NCBI GenBank assembly: GCA_002403455.1
Contig: DHHV01000052.1
Location: forward strand, 20,481-40,191
Source: Hyphomonadaceae bacterium UBA4763
GTDB lineage: Bacteria; Pseudomonadota; Alphaproteobacteria; Caulobacterales; Aquidulcibacteraceae
Direction of reading: 5' to 3'
DNA length: 19,711 nucleotides
The notes below the pieces were generated by a model, which was not told where the DNA came from, did no database searches, and saw only the letters and a program-made list of their open reading frames with translations. The first letter of the stretch is position 1. Each line of letters opens with the position of its first letter. This document shows, in pieces, positions 1 to 7,902 of this stretch. The translations under genes were made by a program, and so were the position numbers.

Positions 1-90
1 CGGCGCGCCGGGCGGCGCGCTGACGCAAGGCGGCGCAAACAGGAGATCGCGCAGCCGCCACAGCGCCCAGTCTTGCAGGGAAAGGCGCAT
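1..90 (-). CDS. Start of an unidentified protein, cut by the window edge
   Basis: An ATG at position 90 on the minus strand opens a frame that stays open for 30 codons to the window edge. It begins MRLSLQDWALWRLRDLLFAP. It starts only two bases after the TAG stop (95-93) of the upstream glycosyltransferase gene, as expected for the next gene of one operon. No strong ribosome binding site is visible, so translational coupling would be needed. The fragment is too short to assign a family. Its position suggests another surface-glycan gene, but this is inference only. Confidence 0.4.
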   Translation of the reverse strand, partial: MRLSLQDWALWRLRDLLFAPPCVSAPPGAP

Positions 91-92
91 GG

Positions 93-1376
93 CTATGGCT
101 TTCGCTTCCGGCGCCGAAGATGACGCGCCAGGGTCGCCAGTTTTCCGACGAAGCTGTTTTCGGCCGGTGCGGCGAAGATGTAGGCCAACTTGTATTCGGC
201 AATGCCGTATAGGACGAACCACCCTATAAACAACGCGCGTCCAGTGGCGCGCGCCAGATCAAAGCGGGCGCGCAGATCGGGCCGCCCGCGCCAGAGCTCC
301 GCCATCAACGCGGTCACCGGAAACGGCGCTTTGGGCAAGTGGGGCGCCGGGGCGTTCAACGCCGCCAAATCGAGCGCAAAGGGGCGGAGCGCGCGCCCCT
401 CATACTGGGCCTTTGCGTAAAGTCGGCGCGCGGCGCGCGGGATCGGCGTTCCATCGGAAAAGGCGCCAAATTCGTGAGGGATTTTGGCGAATTCGCCTTG
501 GCCAAGCCGGGCGAGGCCGCGCCGATAGTCAGCCAGCAAAGCGGCAGCGGCGCCGAGGTCTGTCGCTTTTACCCTCGTTTGATGTTTTGAAAACGCCCCG
601 TTTGGTGACGGATCAACGCCGGAAAAATGAAAAAACCGCAACGGCGCCTCATCGGCAAACCATTGGCCATCGGCGGCGCGGGTGAGTGGGCGCTCGTGCA
701 AATTCCAATAAGCGACATTATAGCCCGGATGATCGAGGATCGCGAGATCGGGCGCGCGCGCTGGCGCCTCATCCAGGAATTTCTGGTCGACGAACAACTG
801 ACGCAGCGGATCGTCAAAACAATCGCGCGCGCAGCGCATCGCCCACCAATCGAGCAAGGCGGTACTCGACACCGCCGTTTGAAAAGCGGCGAAACCCAGA
901 TTGAACCGGCCGCTGGCGGCCAAATCCGTGATAGTCGGGGTCTTGCCATCGATCGGCGGCGGGCGCCGCACATGCGGGGTCAGCACCACCGGCGCGCCGG
1001 CCGCCAAGAATGCTTTCAGTTCGGCGAACGCGGTCAAAACAAAAATATCGGGGTCCAGATAAATAACGGGGCGTTGCGGCGCTGCGCGCAAGAAATGCTG
1101 AAAGCAAAATGGTTTGATCGCGGTCGCGAATTCCAGCACGTCATAGCGATAGGCCATGTCGTCAAGATCGGGCAAATCGAGGTCCAACAATCCGATCAGA
1201 TCGCCGAATTGCGCCCAAGGTCCGATATCCCGCGTCAATAAAACGATCGTCAGCTGCGCGTCGGGGTCGGAGTCGCGCAGCGACTCGCGCAGAAATAGCG
1301 CGTAAGCGAGGTAATTCGGCGCGCAAATCGTAAAATAGCGGATGTCCAAAGCGAGCTCGAAAACAGACGATCCCAT
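93..1376 (-). CDS. Glycosyltransferase, GT-A fold, GT8-like
   Basis: Predicted cytoplasmic nucleotide-sugar-dependent glycosyltransferase of 427 residues. The N-terminus (YFTICAPNYLAYALFLRESL, residues 14-33) is typical of a group of alphaproteobacterial GT-A enzymes. The metal-binding DxD motif is YLDPDI (106-111). Further conserved blocks are FNLGF (158-162), DQKFLD (197-202), HPGYNVAYWNL (216-226) and FFHFSG (248-253). The frame is open further upstream, but that extension would overlap the end of xseA. The ATG at 1376, 49 bases after the xseA stop, places the conserved domain close to the N-terminus and is preferred, although its ribosome binding site (GGCGAG) is weak. It is followed after two bases by another gene. 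Donor and acceptor sugars cannot be told from the sequence. Family is fairly certain, pathway is not. Confidence 0.8.
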   Translation of the reverse strand: MGSSVFELALDIRYFTICAPNYLAYALFLRESLRDSDPDAQLTIVLLTRDIGPWAQFGDLIGLLDLDLPDLDDMAYRYDVLEFATAIKPFCFQHFLRAAPQRPVIYLDPDIFVLTAFAELKAFLAAGAPVVLTPHVRRPPPIDGKTPTITDLAASGRFNLGFAAFQTAVSSTALLDWWAMRCARDCFDDPLRQLFVDQKFLDEAPARAPDLAILDHPGYNVAYWNLHERPLTRAADGQWFADEAPLRFFHFSGVDPSPNGAFSKHQTRVKATDLGAAAALLADYRRGLARLGQGEFAKIPHEFGAFSDGTPIPRAARRLYAKAQYEGRALRPFALDLAALNAPAPHLPKAPFPVTALMAELWRGRPDLRARFDLARATGRALFIGWFVLYGIAEYKLAYIFAAPAENSFVGKLATLARHLRRRKRKP

Positions 1377-1425
1377 CGGCTCGCCGATCAGGACGCGAAA
1401 GGCAAGCGATCGCTGATTCTCGCCG

Positions 1426-2859
1426 TCAATTTTGGTCGAACAACCCGCCTTGCGGGTCTGCGGGCGGCGGGGGTTTTTGCTTGCCGGGCGCGGGTTTGCC
1501 GCCAGCCTCCACGACTTGGCGGGTTCCATCGACAAAGCGCAAAGTCAGCGTTTGGCCGGGACCGATTTCGCTCGCCGAGCGAACCAAATTTTGGCCCTGG
1601 TCGAACACCATGGAATAGCCTCGCGCCAAGACCCGCATCGGGCTGACGCTGTCGAGCATTTGGCTCTGTCCGCGCATAAAACGCGCCTTGCTGTCGAGCA
1701 GACGAACCAATCCTGCATCCAATCGCTGCGCCAAAAAGTCGAGCCGCTCCCCGCGGCGGGCAATCGCGATTGCGATGCTTTGCGGGCGCAGCGCCGCGCC
1801 AATCCGCGCTAACCGGGTCTGGGAGCGCGCCGCATTGGCCGCCAATCCTGCGCGCAAGCGGTCGCCGGCGCGGTCGAGCCGCTGCGTCTTCAGCCCCAAA
1901 AGGGCTTCCGGTGTGGGTAATTTTTGGGCGGCGAGGCGCTGGCGCGCCAGATCCAGACGCCGGCCGCCGGCCCGCAATAGCCGCGCCGCCAAGGATTGGG
2001 TCTGGGCCAGCAAATCACTGCGCACCGGCACGGCAAGCTCAGCCGCGGCCGTCGGCGTCGGCGCGCGCAAATCGGCGGCAAAATCGATCAACGTGGTGTC
2101 GGTTTCATGCCCGACCGCCGAGATCAGCGGAATGAGGCTCGCCGCCGCAGCGCGGACCACGTTTTCTTCGTTGAACGCCCAAAGATCTTCGATCGAGCCG
2201 CCGCCTCGCGCGACGATCAACACATCCGGGCGCGGGACGGCGCCGCCGGCCGGCAAGGCGTTAAAGCCGGCGATCGCTGCGGCGATCTGGCTGGCGGCGC
2301 GCTCGCCCTGCACCAGGACCGGCCAGAGGACCACCCGCGCTGGGAAGCGATCGCGCAAGCGATGCAGGATATCGCGGATCACCGCGCCGGTCGGCGAGGT
2401 GACGACGCCGATCACTTGCGGCATGAACGGGGGCTTTTTCTTGCGCGCTGGATCGAACAAGCCTTCGGCCGCGAGCATTTTTTTGCGCTGGTCAAGCAGC
2501 GCCATCAGCGCGCCTGCCCCGGCCGGCTCCATCCGCTCGACGATCAATTGATATTGGCTGCGGCCGGGATAGGTCGAGACGCGGCCCTCGCAAACGACCT
2601 CCAAGCCCTCTTCGGGGCGAAATTTAAGGGTGGACGCAACGCCCTTCCACATGATCGCGGAAACGATGGCGTCTTGGTCCTTCAAGTCAAAATAGACATG
2701 ACCGGATTTGGCGATGACGACGCGCCCCAATTCGCCGCGCACGCGCACGGCGCCAAACGCATCTTCCAGCGTGCGTTTGACGCGCGCCGCGAGTTCGGAC
2801 ACCGACACATCGCGCAGATTATCGCCGATAAGGGCCGGCTCGGGTGCGGAAAAGACCAT
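1426..2859 (-). CDS. xseA: Exodeoxyribonuclease VII large subunit XseA
   Basis: Catalytic large subunit of exonuclease VII, which degrades single-stranded DNA to oligonucleotides and acts in mismatch repair and DNA-damage processing together with the small subunit XseB. With the ATG at 2859 the protein has 477 residues, a usual family length. The N-terminal OB-fold spans about residues 15-110. Family motifs of the catalytic domain are present: VTSPTGAVIRDI (153-164), RGGGSIEDLWAFN (218-230) and SAVGHETD (247-254). A Lys/Pro/Gly-rich tail ends in GGLFDQN. The frame extends upstream to a GTG at 2931 (501 residues), but those extra residues do not resemble the family. Neither start has a convincing ribosome binding site. 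No xseB is visible here. It may be co-transcribed with the downstream glycosyltransferase. Confidence 0.93.
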   Translation of the reverse strand: MVFSAPEPALIGDNLRDVSVSELAARVKRTLEDAFGAVRVRGELGRVVIAKSGHVYFDLKDQDAIVSAIMWKGVASTLKFRPEEGLEVVCEGRVSTYPGRSQYQLIVERMEPAGAGALMALLDQRKKMLAAEGLFDPARKKKPPFMPQVIGVVTSPTGAVIRDILHRLRDRFPARVVLWPVLVQGERAASQIAAAIAGFNALPAGGAVPRPDVLIVARGGGSIEDLWAFNEENVVRAAAASLIPLISAVGHETDTTLIDFAADLRAPTPTAAAELAVPVRSDLLAQTQSLAARLLRAGGRRLDLARQRLAAQKLPTPEALLGLKTQRLDRAGDRLRAGLAANAARSQTRLARIGAALRPQSIAIAIARRGERLDFLAQRLDAGLVRLLDSKARFMRGQSQMLDSVSPMRVLARGYSMVFDQGQNLVRSASEIGPGQTLTLRFVDGTRQVVEAGGKPAPGKQKPPPPADPQGGLFDQN

Positions 2860-3173
2860 GCCTGGGAAAGTAGGGCGAGTCGGTTCGAGAGTCCGGATGA
2901 AACTTGCTTCGACGTTCCAATCATGTTCCACGAAGGACGCGACATCTCAAAAATACGGATGCCAATCGTGGTGCGACTCCAAAACTTGTATCGATTCCAC
3001 TCTTCTCGGACATCCCTCTACCGAGGTTTGGATCAGGTCAGTAAGCAGCAAGCACTCCTTAATTGATGCATGCTAATCACTCATCTTCGTTCTTGGCATT
3101 TAAGTCGGATGAAAACGGTCTCATTGGCTAATCGGCCAGAAAATCGTAAAGACCCGACCTGTGGTGGAATGTA
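2860..3173. promoter_or_regulatory. AT-richer divergent intergenic region
   Basis: This 314-base spacer separates divergent xseA (minus) and the priming sugar-phosphate transferase gene (plus), so it should hold promoters for both. By hand count, 2881-3180 is about 47% GC, clearly lower than the surrounding genes. I see no RNA gene and no convincing open frame. A short inverted repeat, TGGC-6-GCCA (3125-3138), lies about 35 bases upstream of the plus-strand start, and CTCGG/CCGAG arms lie near 3005-3025. No -35/-10 pair is good enough to name. A GGTGGA ribosome binding site (about 3163-3168) precedes the ATG at 3174. Confidence 0.5.
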
Positions 3174-4661
3174 ATGTCTGAAATTGCGGCAGGATCACCA
3201 TTGGTTGACCAAGCAGAAATTTCAAGCAAGCGAAAGTTTGTTTCGCCACGTGCGGCCCCTAAACATCAAGATAGGGTTGGATTGGAATTTGTATTTAATG
3301 GTATTTGCACAATTGAGTTTGTATTGATCAGCATTACGTTCACTTTATTTTTTTTAAATGAATATCGTACCCGTGTTTTATATCTACCAATTTATCTTTT
3401 TATCAATCCTGTACTGAGTTTCATATTATTTGTTGGAATTTTACGTGTAACGCGTAACCTGCGGGCGACCGTGTCTGGAAAAGTTTACTCAGAACTCGGT
3501 CGGCAGCTCATGTTTATGACGCTTTCGGCCGTTGCCGTCGCCGGAATTTATTTCGGCTTAGGTTCGGCTTATGAATGGTTGTGCCTGGCTTTTGCGACCG
3601 GCGTTTTATTGGTGCTCGGCTTTCGGCTGAATGCCTTTGCGGTCTTGCGCGCCATGGCTCGGCAGGGGCGTTTCGCAGAGACCGCGATCGTCGTCGGCGC
3701 AACGGACAACGCCAAACGCTTGATCGAACGCGGGAGCGAGAACCCGGATCTGCGAATTGTTGGGGTTTTTGATGATCGGTTGTCGCGCGCGCCGCAATCC
3801 ATCGCCGGCGTGCCGGTTCTGGGCCGGGTTGATGATCTCTTGCGCTGGCCGCTTTTGCCGCAGGTCGATACGATCATCATTACTGTGACCTCGACCGCGC
3901 AGCAGCGCGTCAAGGAATTGATCGCCGCCTTGCGCGTATTGCCGCAGAAAGTGGTTTTGCTGCTCGATTTGAGCGGCTTTGACCCCGAAAACATCAATTT
4001 TGGGCAAATTACGTCTGCGCCGGCTGCGTATATTTCCGGCGCGCCGGTCAATGTGCGGCAAGTCCTGATCAAAAGGTTCAGCGATCTGCTTTTTGGGTCG
4101 TTATTATTGGTTGGATTTGCGCCGCTGATGGCGGTGATTGCCGTGCTGATCAAACTCGACAGCAAAGGCAAGGTGATCTTCCAGCAAGAACGGCACGGGT
4201 TTAACAATAATATCATCCGTGTCTTCAAGTTCCGGACCATGCGCGGCGAACCGGTGCAGGCCGGCAAGTTGAAGCAAGTGCAAGCGGGCGATGCGCGGGT
4301 GACGCGGGTTGGCCGTATTCTGCGCGCGACGGGCCTCGATGAGCTGCCGCAATTGTTCAATGTCTTGCGCGGCGAAATGTCGCTGGTGGGGCCGCGCCCG
4401 CACGCGGTCGGCATGATGAGCGGCGATGTACTGACCCATAATTTGGTGGCGGAATATGCGCATCGCCATCGGGTCAAACCGGGGCTGACCGGCTGGGCGC
4501 AAATCAATGGTTCGCGCGGTCCAATCGACACCCCAGAACAGGTGCGCGAGCGCATCCGGCTCGATCTGGAATATATCAACCGTCGGTCCTTTTGGTTCGA
4601 CGTCTGGATCATGCTGGCGACGGCGCCGCTCTTGCTGGGCGACAAGGCACGGATCCGGTAA
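3174..4661 (+). CDS. Polyprenyl-phosphate sugar-1-phosphate transferase (HfsE/WcaJ type)
   Basis: Predicted inner-membrane initiating enzyme of 495 residues. It transfers a sugar-1-phosphate from a nucleotide sugar to undecaprenyl phosphate, the first step of a lipid-linked polysaccharide repeat unit. Four hydrophobic segments occupy about residues 39-61, 69-91, 112-130 and 134-152. A Rossmann-like domain follows (about 168-285), then a fifth hydrophobic segment (305-326) and the bacterial sugar transferase domain. Diagnostic motifs are FKFRTM (351-356), DELPQLFNVLRGEMSLVGPRPH (split as DELPQLFNV 389-397 and GPRPH 406-410) and KPGLTGWAQING (435-446). The ATG at 3174 has a GGTGGA site. It heads a four-gene operon with the flippase 12 bases downstream. 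The first 90 or so codons are strikingly AT-rich (about 36% GC over 3181-3420), unlike the rest of the gene. The sugar specificity is unknown. Confidence 0.92.
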   Translation: MSEIAAGSPLVDQAEISSKRKFVSPRAAPKHQDRVGLEFVFNGICTIEFVLISITFTLFFLNEYRTRVLYLPIYLFINPVLSFILFVGILRVTRNLRATVSGKVYSELGRQLMFMTLSAVAVAGIYFGLGSAYEWLCLAFATGVLLVLGFRLNAFAVLRAMARQGRFAETAIVVGATDNAKRLIERGSENPDLRIVGVFDDRLSRAPQSIAGVPVLGRVDDLLRWPLLPQVDTIIITVTSTAQQRVKELIAALRVLPQKVVLLLDLSGFDPENINFGQITSAPAAYISGAPVNVRQVLIKRFSDLLFGSLLLVGFAPLMAVIAVLIKLDSKGKVIFQQERHGFNNNIIRVFKFRTMRGEPVQAGKLKQVQAGDARVTRVGRILRATGLDELPQLFNVLRGEMSLVGPRPHAVGMMSGDVLTHNLVAEYAHRHRVKPGLTGWAQINGSRGPIDTPEQVRERIRLDLEYINRRSFWFDVWIMLATAPLLLGDKARIR

Positions 4662-4673
4662 GCGAGCTGAACC

Positions 4674-6143
4674 ATGACGGGGCAGGGGCAAGCACGGAAG
4701 GCGGGCGGACGCGGCGGCGACTTGCTGGTTTATGCCTTGCCAAATTTAGCGCAGGCGATGGCCTCGTTTGGCGCGATCATCGTTTTTTCGCGGGTGTTGA
4801 GCCCGGCGGAATTTGGCGCCTATGCGATCGGGCTCGCCAGTTTTGCGCTGCTGCACACCTGCTTTTTGACGGCGCTCGAGGCGGCGGCGTTTCGGTTTCG
4901 CCCCGAGGCGGAAGCGGCGGGGGCTGGCGCACCCTTGATGGCGCGAGTGCTGGGCTATTGGGTTCTGGCGTTTGGCGCGGCGGCGGCGATTTGCCTGGGC
5001 TGGGCGATGATCGCGCCCGATTTTGCGAAAATCGCGCCAGCTGTGTTGGCGGCGATGGCGGGCATGTCGCTCGCGCGGCTGGTGGTCGAGACGCGGCGCG
5101 CGCAATTGCGCAACCTTGCGGCGGCGCAAATCAGCACGTTTTTGGCGCTGGGCGGCTTTGCCATTGGGCTGGCTTTAGCGCTGACGACGCCTCTCGGCGC
5201 GGCGGCGCCGTTACATGGGCTAGCGATCGCCGGCGCGCTGGCGGCGCTATTGTTTGGGCGGGCTGAGATTTTTGGCCAAAGCCCGCGTTTTGCCAATCCG
5301 TTCGCCGATCCGATGCTCCATTATGGCTATGGCCTTGCGGCGGCTTTGGCGTTGGATTTGGGGCTGTCGATCGGCGATCGGTTTGTGATTGATTTCCTGC
5401 GCGGCAAAGAGGCGGTCGCCGCTTATGCGGCCGGTTATGGGATCGCCCATCGGATTATCGACATCGTCTTTATCTGGCTGGGGATGGCCTTTGCGCCGCG
5501 CTTGCAAGCCGCTTTTCATCGCGACGGCAAGGTTGGGGTGGCCGCACAATCGCGCTGGATGATCGAGGCGATGGTCGCGATCGCGCTGCCGGCGGCGGTG
5601 GGGCTGGCGATTGTCAGTCCGACGCTGATCGGGGTGCTGGTGGGCCCCGACATCGCGCCAGCCGCGCAGCAAATCGGTCCGCTGATCGCTCTTGCAGCTT
5701 TCTTTCAGGGGTGCAGCGTGCATTATTTCAGCGAGGCGTTTCAATTGGCCAAGCGGCCCTGGCGGCGGGCGTTGATCCTGATCGCGCCCTTATTGGTCAA
5801 TCTGGGGCTGAATTTTGCGTGGATCTCGATCTGGGGATTGGCCGGCGCTGTGGGGGCGACGCTCGTGAGTTTTGTCCTGGCCTGCGGGCTGATGATGGGG
5901 TTCGGGCGGCGCCTTATTCCCATGGCATTGCCGATCGCTCGGTTGGCGCGCCCCGTTGCGGCGAGTGGCGTGATGGCGGCGGCGCTGTTGGGGCTCCCGG
6001 TCTCGGACGATTTGGTTGGCTTGAGCGCGCAGGTGCTGGTGGGGGCTATCGTATATGTCGCCGCAGCCTGGGGAATGGACGTGATGGGCTGTCGCCGCGA
6101 TCGCGCTGGCCTGATCTTGTCGCTGACCGGCAAGGCGGTTTGA
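4674..6143 (+). CDS. Polysaccharide flippase, Wzx/MOP superfamily
   Basis: A very hydrophobic protein of 489 residues with roughly 12-14 predicted membrane segments, beginning near residue 17. The opening YALPNLAQAMASFGAIIVFS and the following RVLSPAEFGAYAI (40-52) are typical of oligosaccharide flippases of the MOP exporter superfamily. These move undecaprenyl-linked repeat units from the cytoplasmic to the periplasmic face of the inner membrane. A further conserved-looking stretch is AAYAAGYGIAHRIID (249-263). The ATG at 4674 is 12 bases after the stop of the priming transferase, and the stop (TGA at 6141-6143) is two bases before the next ATG, so tight co-expression is likely. By gene order it corresponds to HfsF of the Caulobacter holdfast locus. 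Substrate is inferred only from context. Confidence 0.85.
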   Translation: MTGQGQARKAGGRGGDLLVYALPNLAQAMASFGAIIVFSRVLSPAEFGAYAIGLASFALLHTCFLTALEAAAFRFRPEAEAAGAGAPLMARVLGYWVLAFGAAAAICLGWAMIAPDFAKIAPAVLAAMAGMSLARLVVETRRAQLRNLAAAQISTFLALGGFAIGLALALTTPLGAAAPLHGLAIAGALAALLFGRAEIFGQSPRFANPFADPMLHYGYGLAAALALDLGLSIGDRFVIDFLRGKEAVAAYAAGYGIAHRIIDIVFIWLGMAFAPRLQAAFHRDGKVGVAAQSRWMIEAMVAIALPAAVGLAIVSPTLIGVLVGPDIAPAAQQIGPLIALAAFFQGCSVHYFSEAFQLAKRPWRRALILIAPLLVNLGLNFAWISIWGLAGAVGATLVSFVLACGLMMGFGRRLIPMALPIARLARPVAASGVMAAALLGLPVSDDLVGLSAQVLVGAIVYVAAAWGMDVMGCRRDRAGLILSLTGKAV

Positions 6144-6145
6144 CC

Positions 6146-7117
6146 ATGTCGGCTTTAGCCAACGACGCTTTACAGGCGCTCGACGAAATTCAGCTGACCG
6201 ATTTTGGCTGGAACAGGGGGGCGGTTCCCAAGCGATTGCTGCTTGCGCCGGTGTTTCGACGTTCGCCGCGTCCGCTGATCGAGAGCCTGGGGCGCCAGAA
6301 GACGGCGCTCGACTGGGGCCTTGTCGTCTATGACGACGGATCGGCGGATGCGGATTTGGTCGCCGAGCTGACGGGCGTTCTGGCGCGGCTGGATTGGCCG
6401 GCGCGGCTGATGGTCAATCCGCGCAATCGCGGACGATCTTTTGCGCGCAATCGGCTGTTGCAGGAAGCCCTCGGCGCCCGCGCCGACCATTTTTTGCTGG
6501 TCGATAGCGATATGCGCTTTGACGATCCGGGCGCGCTGGCGGCCTATGAAAAATTGCTGCGCCCCGAAAAGATGGTGCTGTTTGGCGGTTTTGTTGCGCC
6601 CGAGGAGCCGGCCCCGGCAGAACTGCAGCTGCACCATTATTTGACAAGCGCCAGTGAATGCCGACCGGCGGCCGAGCGCCGCCGCAATCCGGTGATGAGC
6701 CTGACGACGGCGAATGTGCTGATCAGCCGCGATATCGCCATCCATGCCGCGTTTTCGGAAGAATTTCGCCAATGGGGCTGGGAGGACACGGACTGGGCCA
6801 TCCGCTGCGCGCAAATCGCCCCGATCGAGCATGCCGACATCCCCGCCACGCATTTGGGGTTGGAGCCGACCGAGACGCTATTGCGGCGCTTTGAGAGCTC
6901 GGCGGCGAATTTCCAGGCGATGGCGCGGCGCTTTCCGCAGCTGGCGGGGCGAATGCGGCTGGCGCGGCTGGCGGGGCTGTTGCGGGCGTTGGGCATGGCG
7001 CGGCTCGCCAAGGACTGGGCGGGCGCGGTGGTCCGCGCCGAGCGTGTCGATTTGCGGCTGCGGGGACTGGCCGCGCGGATTTATCGCAGCGCCTGCTTGG
7101 CGTTGGCGCCGCCATGA
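6146..7117 (+). CDS. GT2 family glycosyltransferase
   Basis: A 323-residue GT-A glycosyltransferase, expected to add a sugar from a nucleotide sugar to the lipid-linked intermediate in the cytoplasm. Visible motifs are VVYDDGSADAD (60-70) for nucleotide binding, NRGRSFARNRLL (94-105), the DxD-type metal motif LLVDSDMRFDD (117-127), and GWEDTDW (211-217), a motif of the C-terminal acceptor/catalytic region shared with galactosyltransferase-like enzymes. The frame is open far upstream inside the flippase gene. The ATG at 6146, two bases after the flippase stop, gives a normal-length protein with the domain near the N-terminus. Its stop overlaps the start of the deacetylase gene (ATGA at 7114-7117), indicating translational coupling. 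Position matches HfsG in the holdfast operon. Sugar specificity is unknown. Confidence 0.88.
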   Translation: MSALANDALQALDEIQLTDFGWNRGAVPKRLLLAPVFRRSPRPLIESLGRQKTALDWGLVVYDDGSADADLVAELTGVLARLDWPARLMVNPRNRGRSFARNRLLQEALGARADHFLLVDSDMRFDDPGALAAYEKLLRPEKMVLFGGFVAPEEPAPAELQLHHYLTSASECRPAAERRRNPVMSLTTANVLISRDIAIHAAFSEEFRQWGWEDTDWAIRCAQIAPIEHADIPATHLGLEPTETLLRRFESSAANFQAMARRFPQLAGRMRLARLAGLLRALGMARLAKDWAGAVVRAERVDLRLRGLAARIYRSACLALAPP

Positions 7118-7902
7118 TGATCGAACGTCCCTATCAAGTCTCGATGCGGCTCGAGGCGCGGATAAGGCGCAAGGCTGCGCAATTTTTTGGGGGTGAGCGC
7201 GCGATTTGGATGGGCGATCGGCCCTGCGTGACCTTTGGCTTTGACGATGCGCCGATGTCGGCGGTCGAGACCGGCGCCGCCATCCTGGAGCGCGCCGGCG
7301 CGCGCGGCATGTTTTATCTTTGCGCCGGGTTTTGGGGCAAGACGACGCATTTCGGGGAAATGGCCGGGCGGGCGGCGGTCGAGCGGCTGGTCGTCGCCGG
7401 CCATGAGATCGGCTGTCACAGCGCCGCGCATTGGGATTGCGCCGCGATTGGGCCGGAGCCGACTTTGGCTGATCTGGATGACAACCGCCGTCGGTTGGGG
7501 CCGCTGCTCAGCGGGGCGCGATTGCAGCACTTCGCCTATCCGTTCGGCAGCGCCAGCCTGCCGTTGAAGCGGGCCTTAAGCGCGCGCTTTGTCACTGCGC
7601 GCGGGGTGCGTCGCGATCTGATCCGCGGCGGCTTTGATCGGTTGAACATGCCGGCGCTGCTCGTTAACAGCGCGCCCGATTGCATGGCCAAGGCCAAACG
7701 CGCCCTGCAATCGGCCATTGCGCGGCGCGCCTGGGTGATCTTTTTTACCCATGACGTGCGGGAACAGGCCTCGCCCTGGGGGGTGAAGCCGGGCGATCTG
7801 GCGGATCTGGTTGCGCAGGCCACAGACGGCGGCGCGCGGATCGCCACGATGTCGGAAGCGCTGGCGCTGGGCCAGACCGCTTCCGCACGGTTGAACGATT
7901 AG
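7114..7902 (+). CDS. Polysaccharide deacetylase, NodB domain (HfsH-like)
   Basis: A 262-residue carbohydrate esterase 4 family protein that should remove N-acetyl groups from a polysaccharide with a metal ion. NodB motifs can be followed in order: FGFDDAP (41-47, Asp44/Asp45, a variant of TFDDG), HEIGCHSAAHWD (97-108, metal ligands His102 and His106), YPFG (142-145) and FFTHDV (210-215, catalytic His213). No signal peptide is visible, so it may act in the cytoplasm on precursors. The start ATG overlaps the stop of the GT2 gene by four bases. Its own TAG stop interlocks with the TAA stop of hpnH on the other strand. In Caulobacter, the HfsH deacetylase following HfsG makes holdfast adhesive and cohesive; the same order here supports a similar role, by inference. 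Confidence 0.88.
   Translation: MMIERPYQVSMRLEARIRRKAAQFFGGERAIWMGDRPCVTFGFDDAPMSAVETGAAILERAGARGMFYLCAGFWGKTTHFGEMAGRAAVERLVVAGHEIGCHSAAHWDCAAIGPEPTLADLDDNRRRLGPLLSGARLQHFAYPFGSASLPLKRALSARFVTARGVRRDLIRGGFDRLNMPALLVNSAPDCMAKAKRALQSAIARRAWVIFFTHDVREQASPWGVKPGDLADLVAQATDGGARIATMSEALALGQTASARLND

Noticed and set aside
2880..2945. GGTTCGAGAGTCC, resembling a tRNA T-arm
   Set aside because: No acceptor stem, anticodon arm or D-arm can be built around it, so it is not a tRNA.
1996..3066. A long plus-strand open frame (about 356 codons) antisense to xseA
   Set aside because: It lies opposite a clear XseA, has an Arg/Asp/Gln-rich composition typical of antisense frames in GC-rich DNA, and shows no motif.
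3569..4675. A minus-strand open frame of about 368 codons opposite the priming transferase
   Set aside because: The plus-strand protein has all family motifs; the antisense frame is Ser/Arg/Thr-rich and featureless.
5711..6145. N-terminal extension of the GT2 gene into the flippase gene
   Set aside because: The extension is the wrong-frame reading of the flippase end. The ATG at 6146, two bases after the flippase stop, gives a normal protein.
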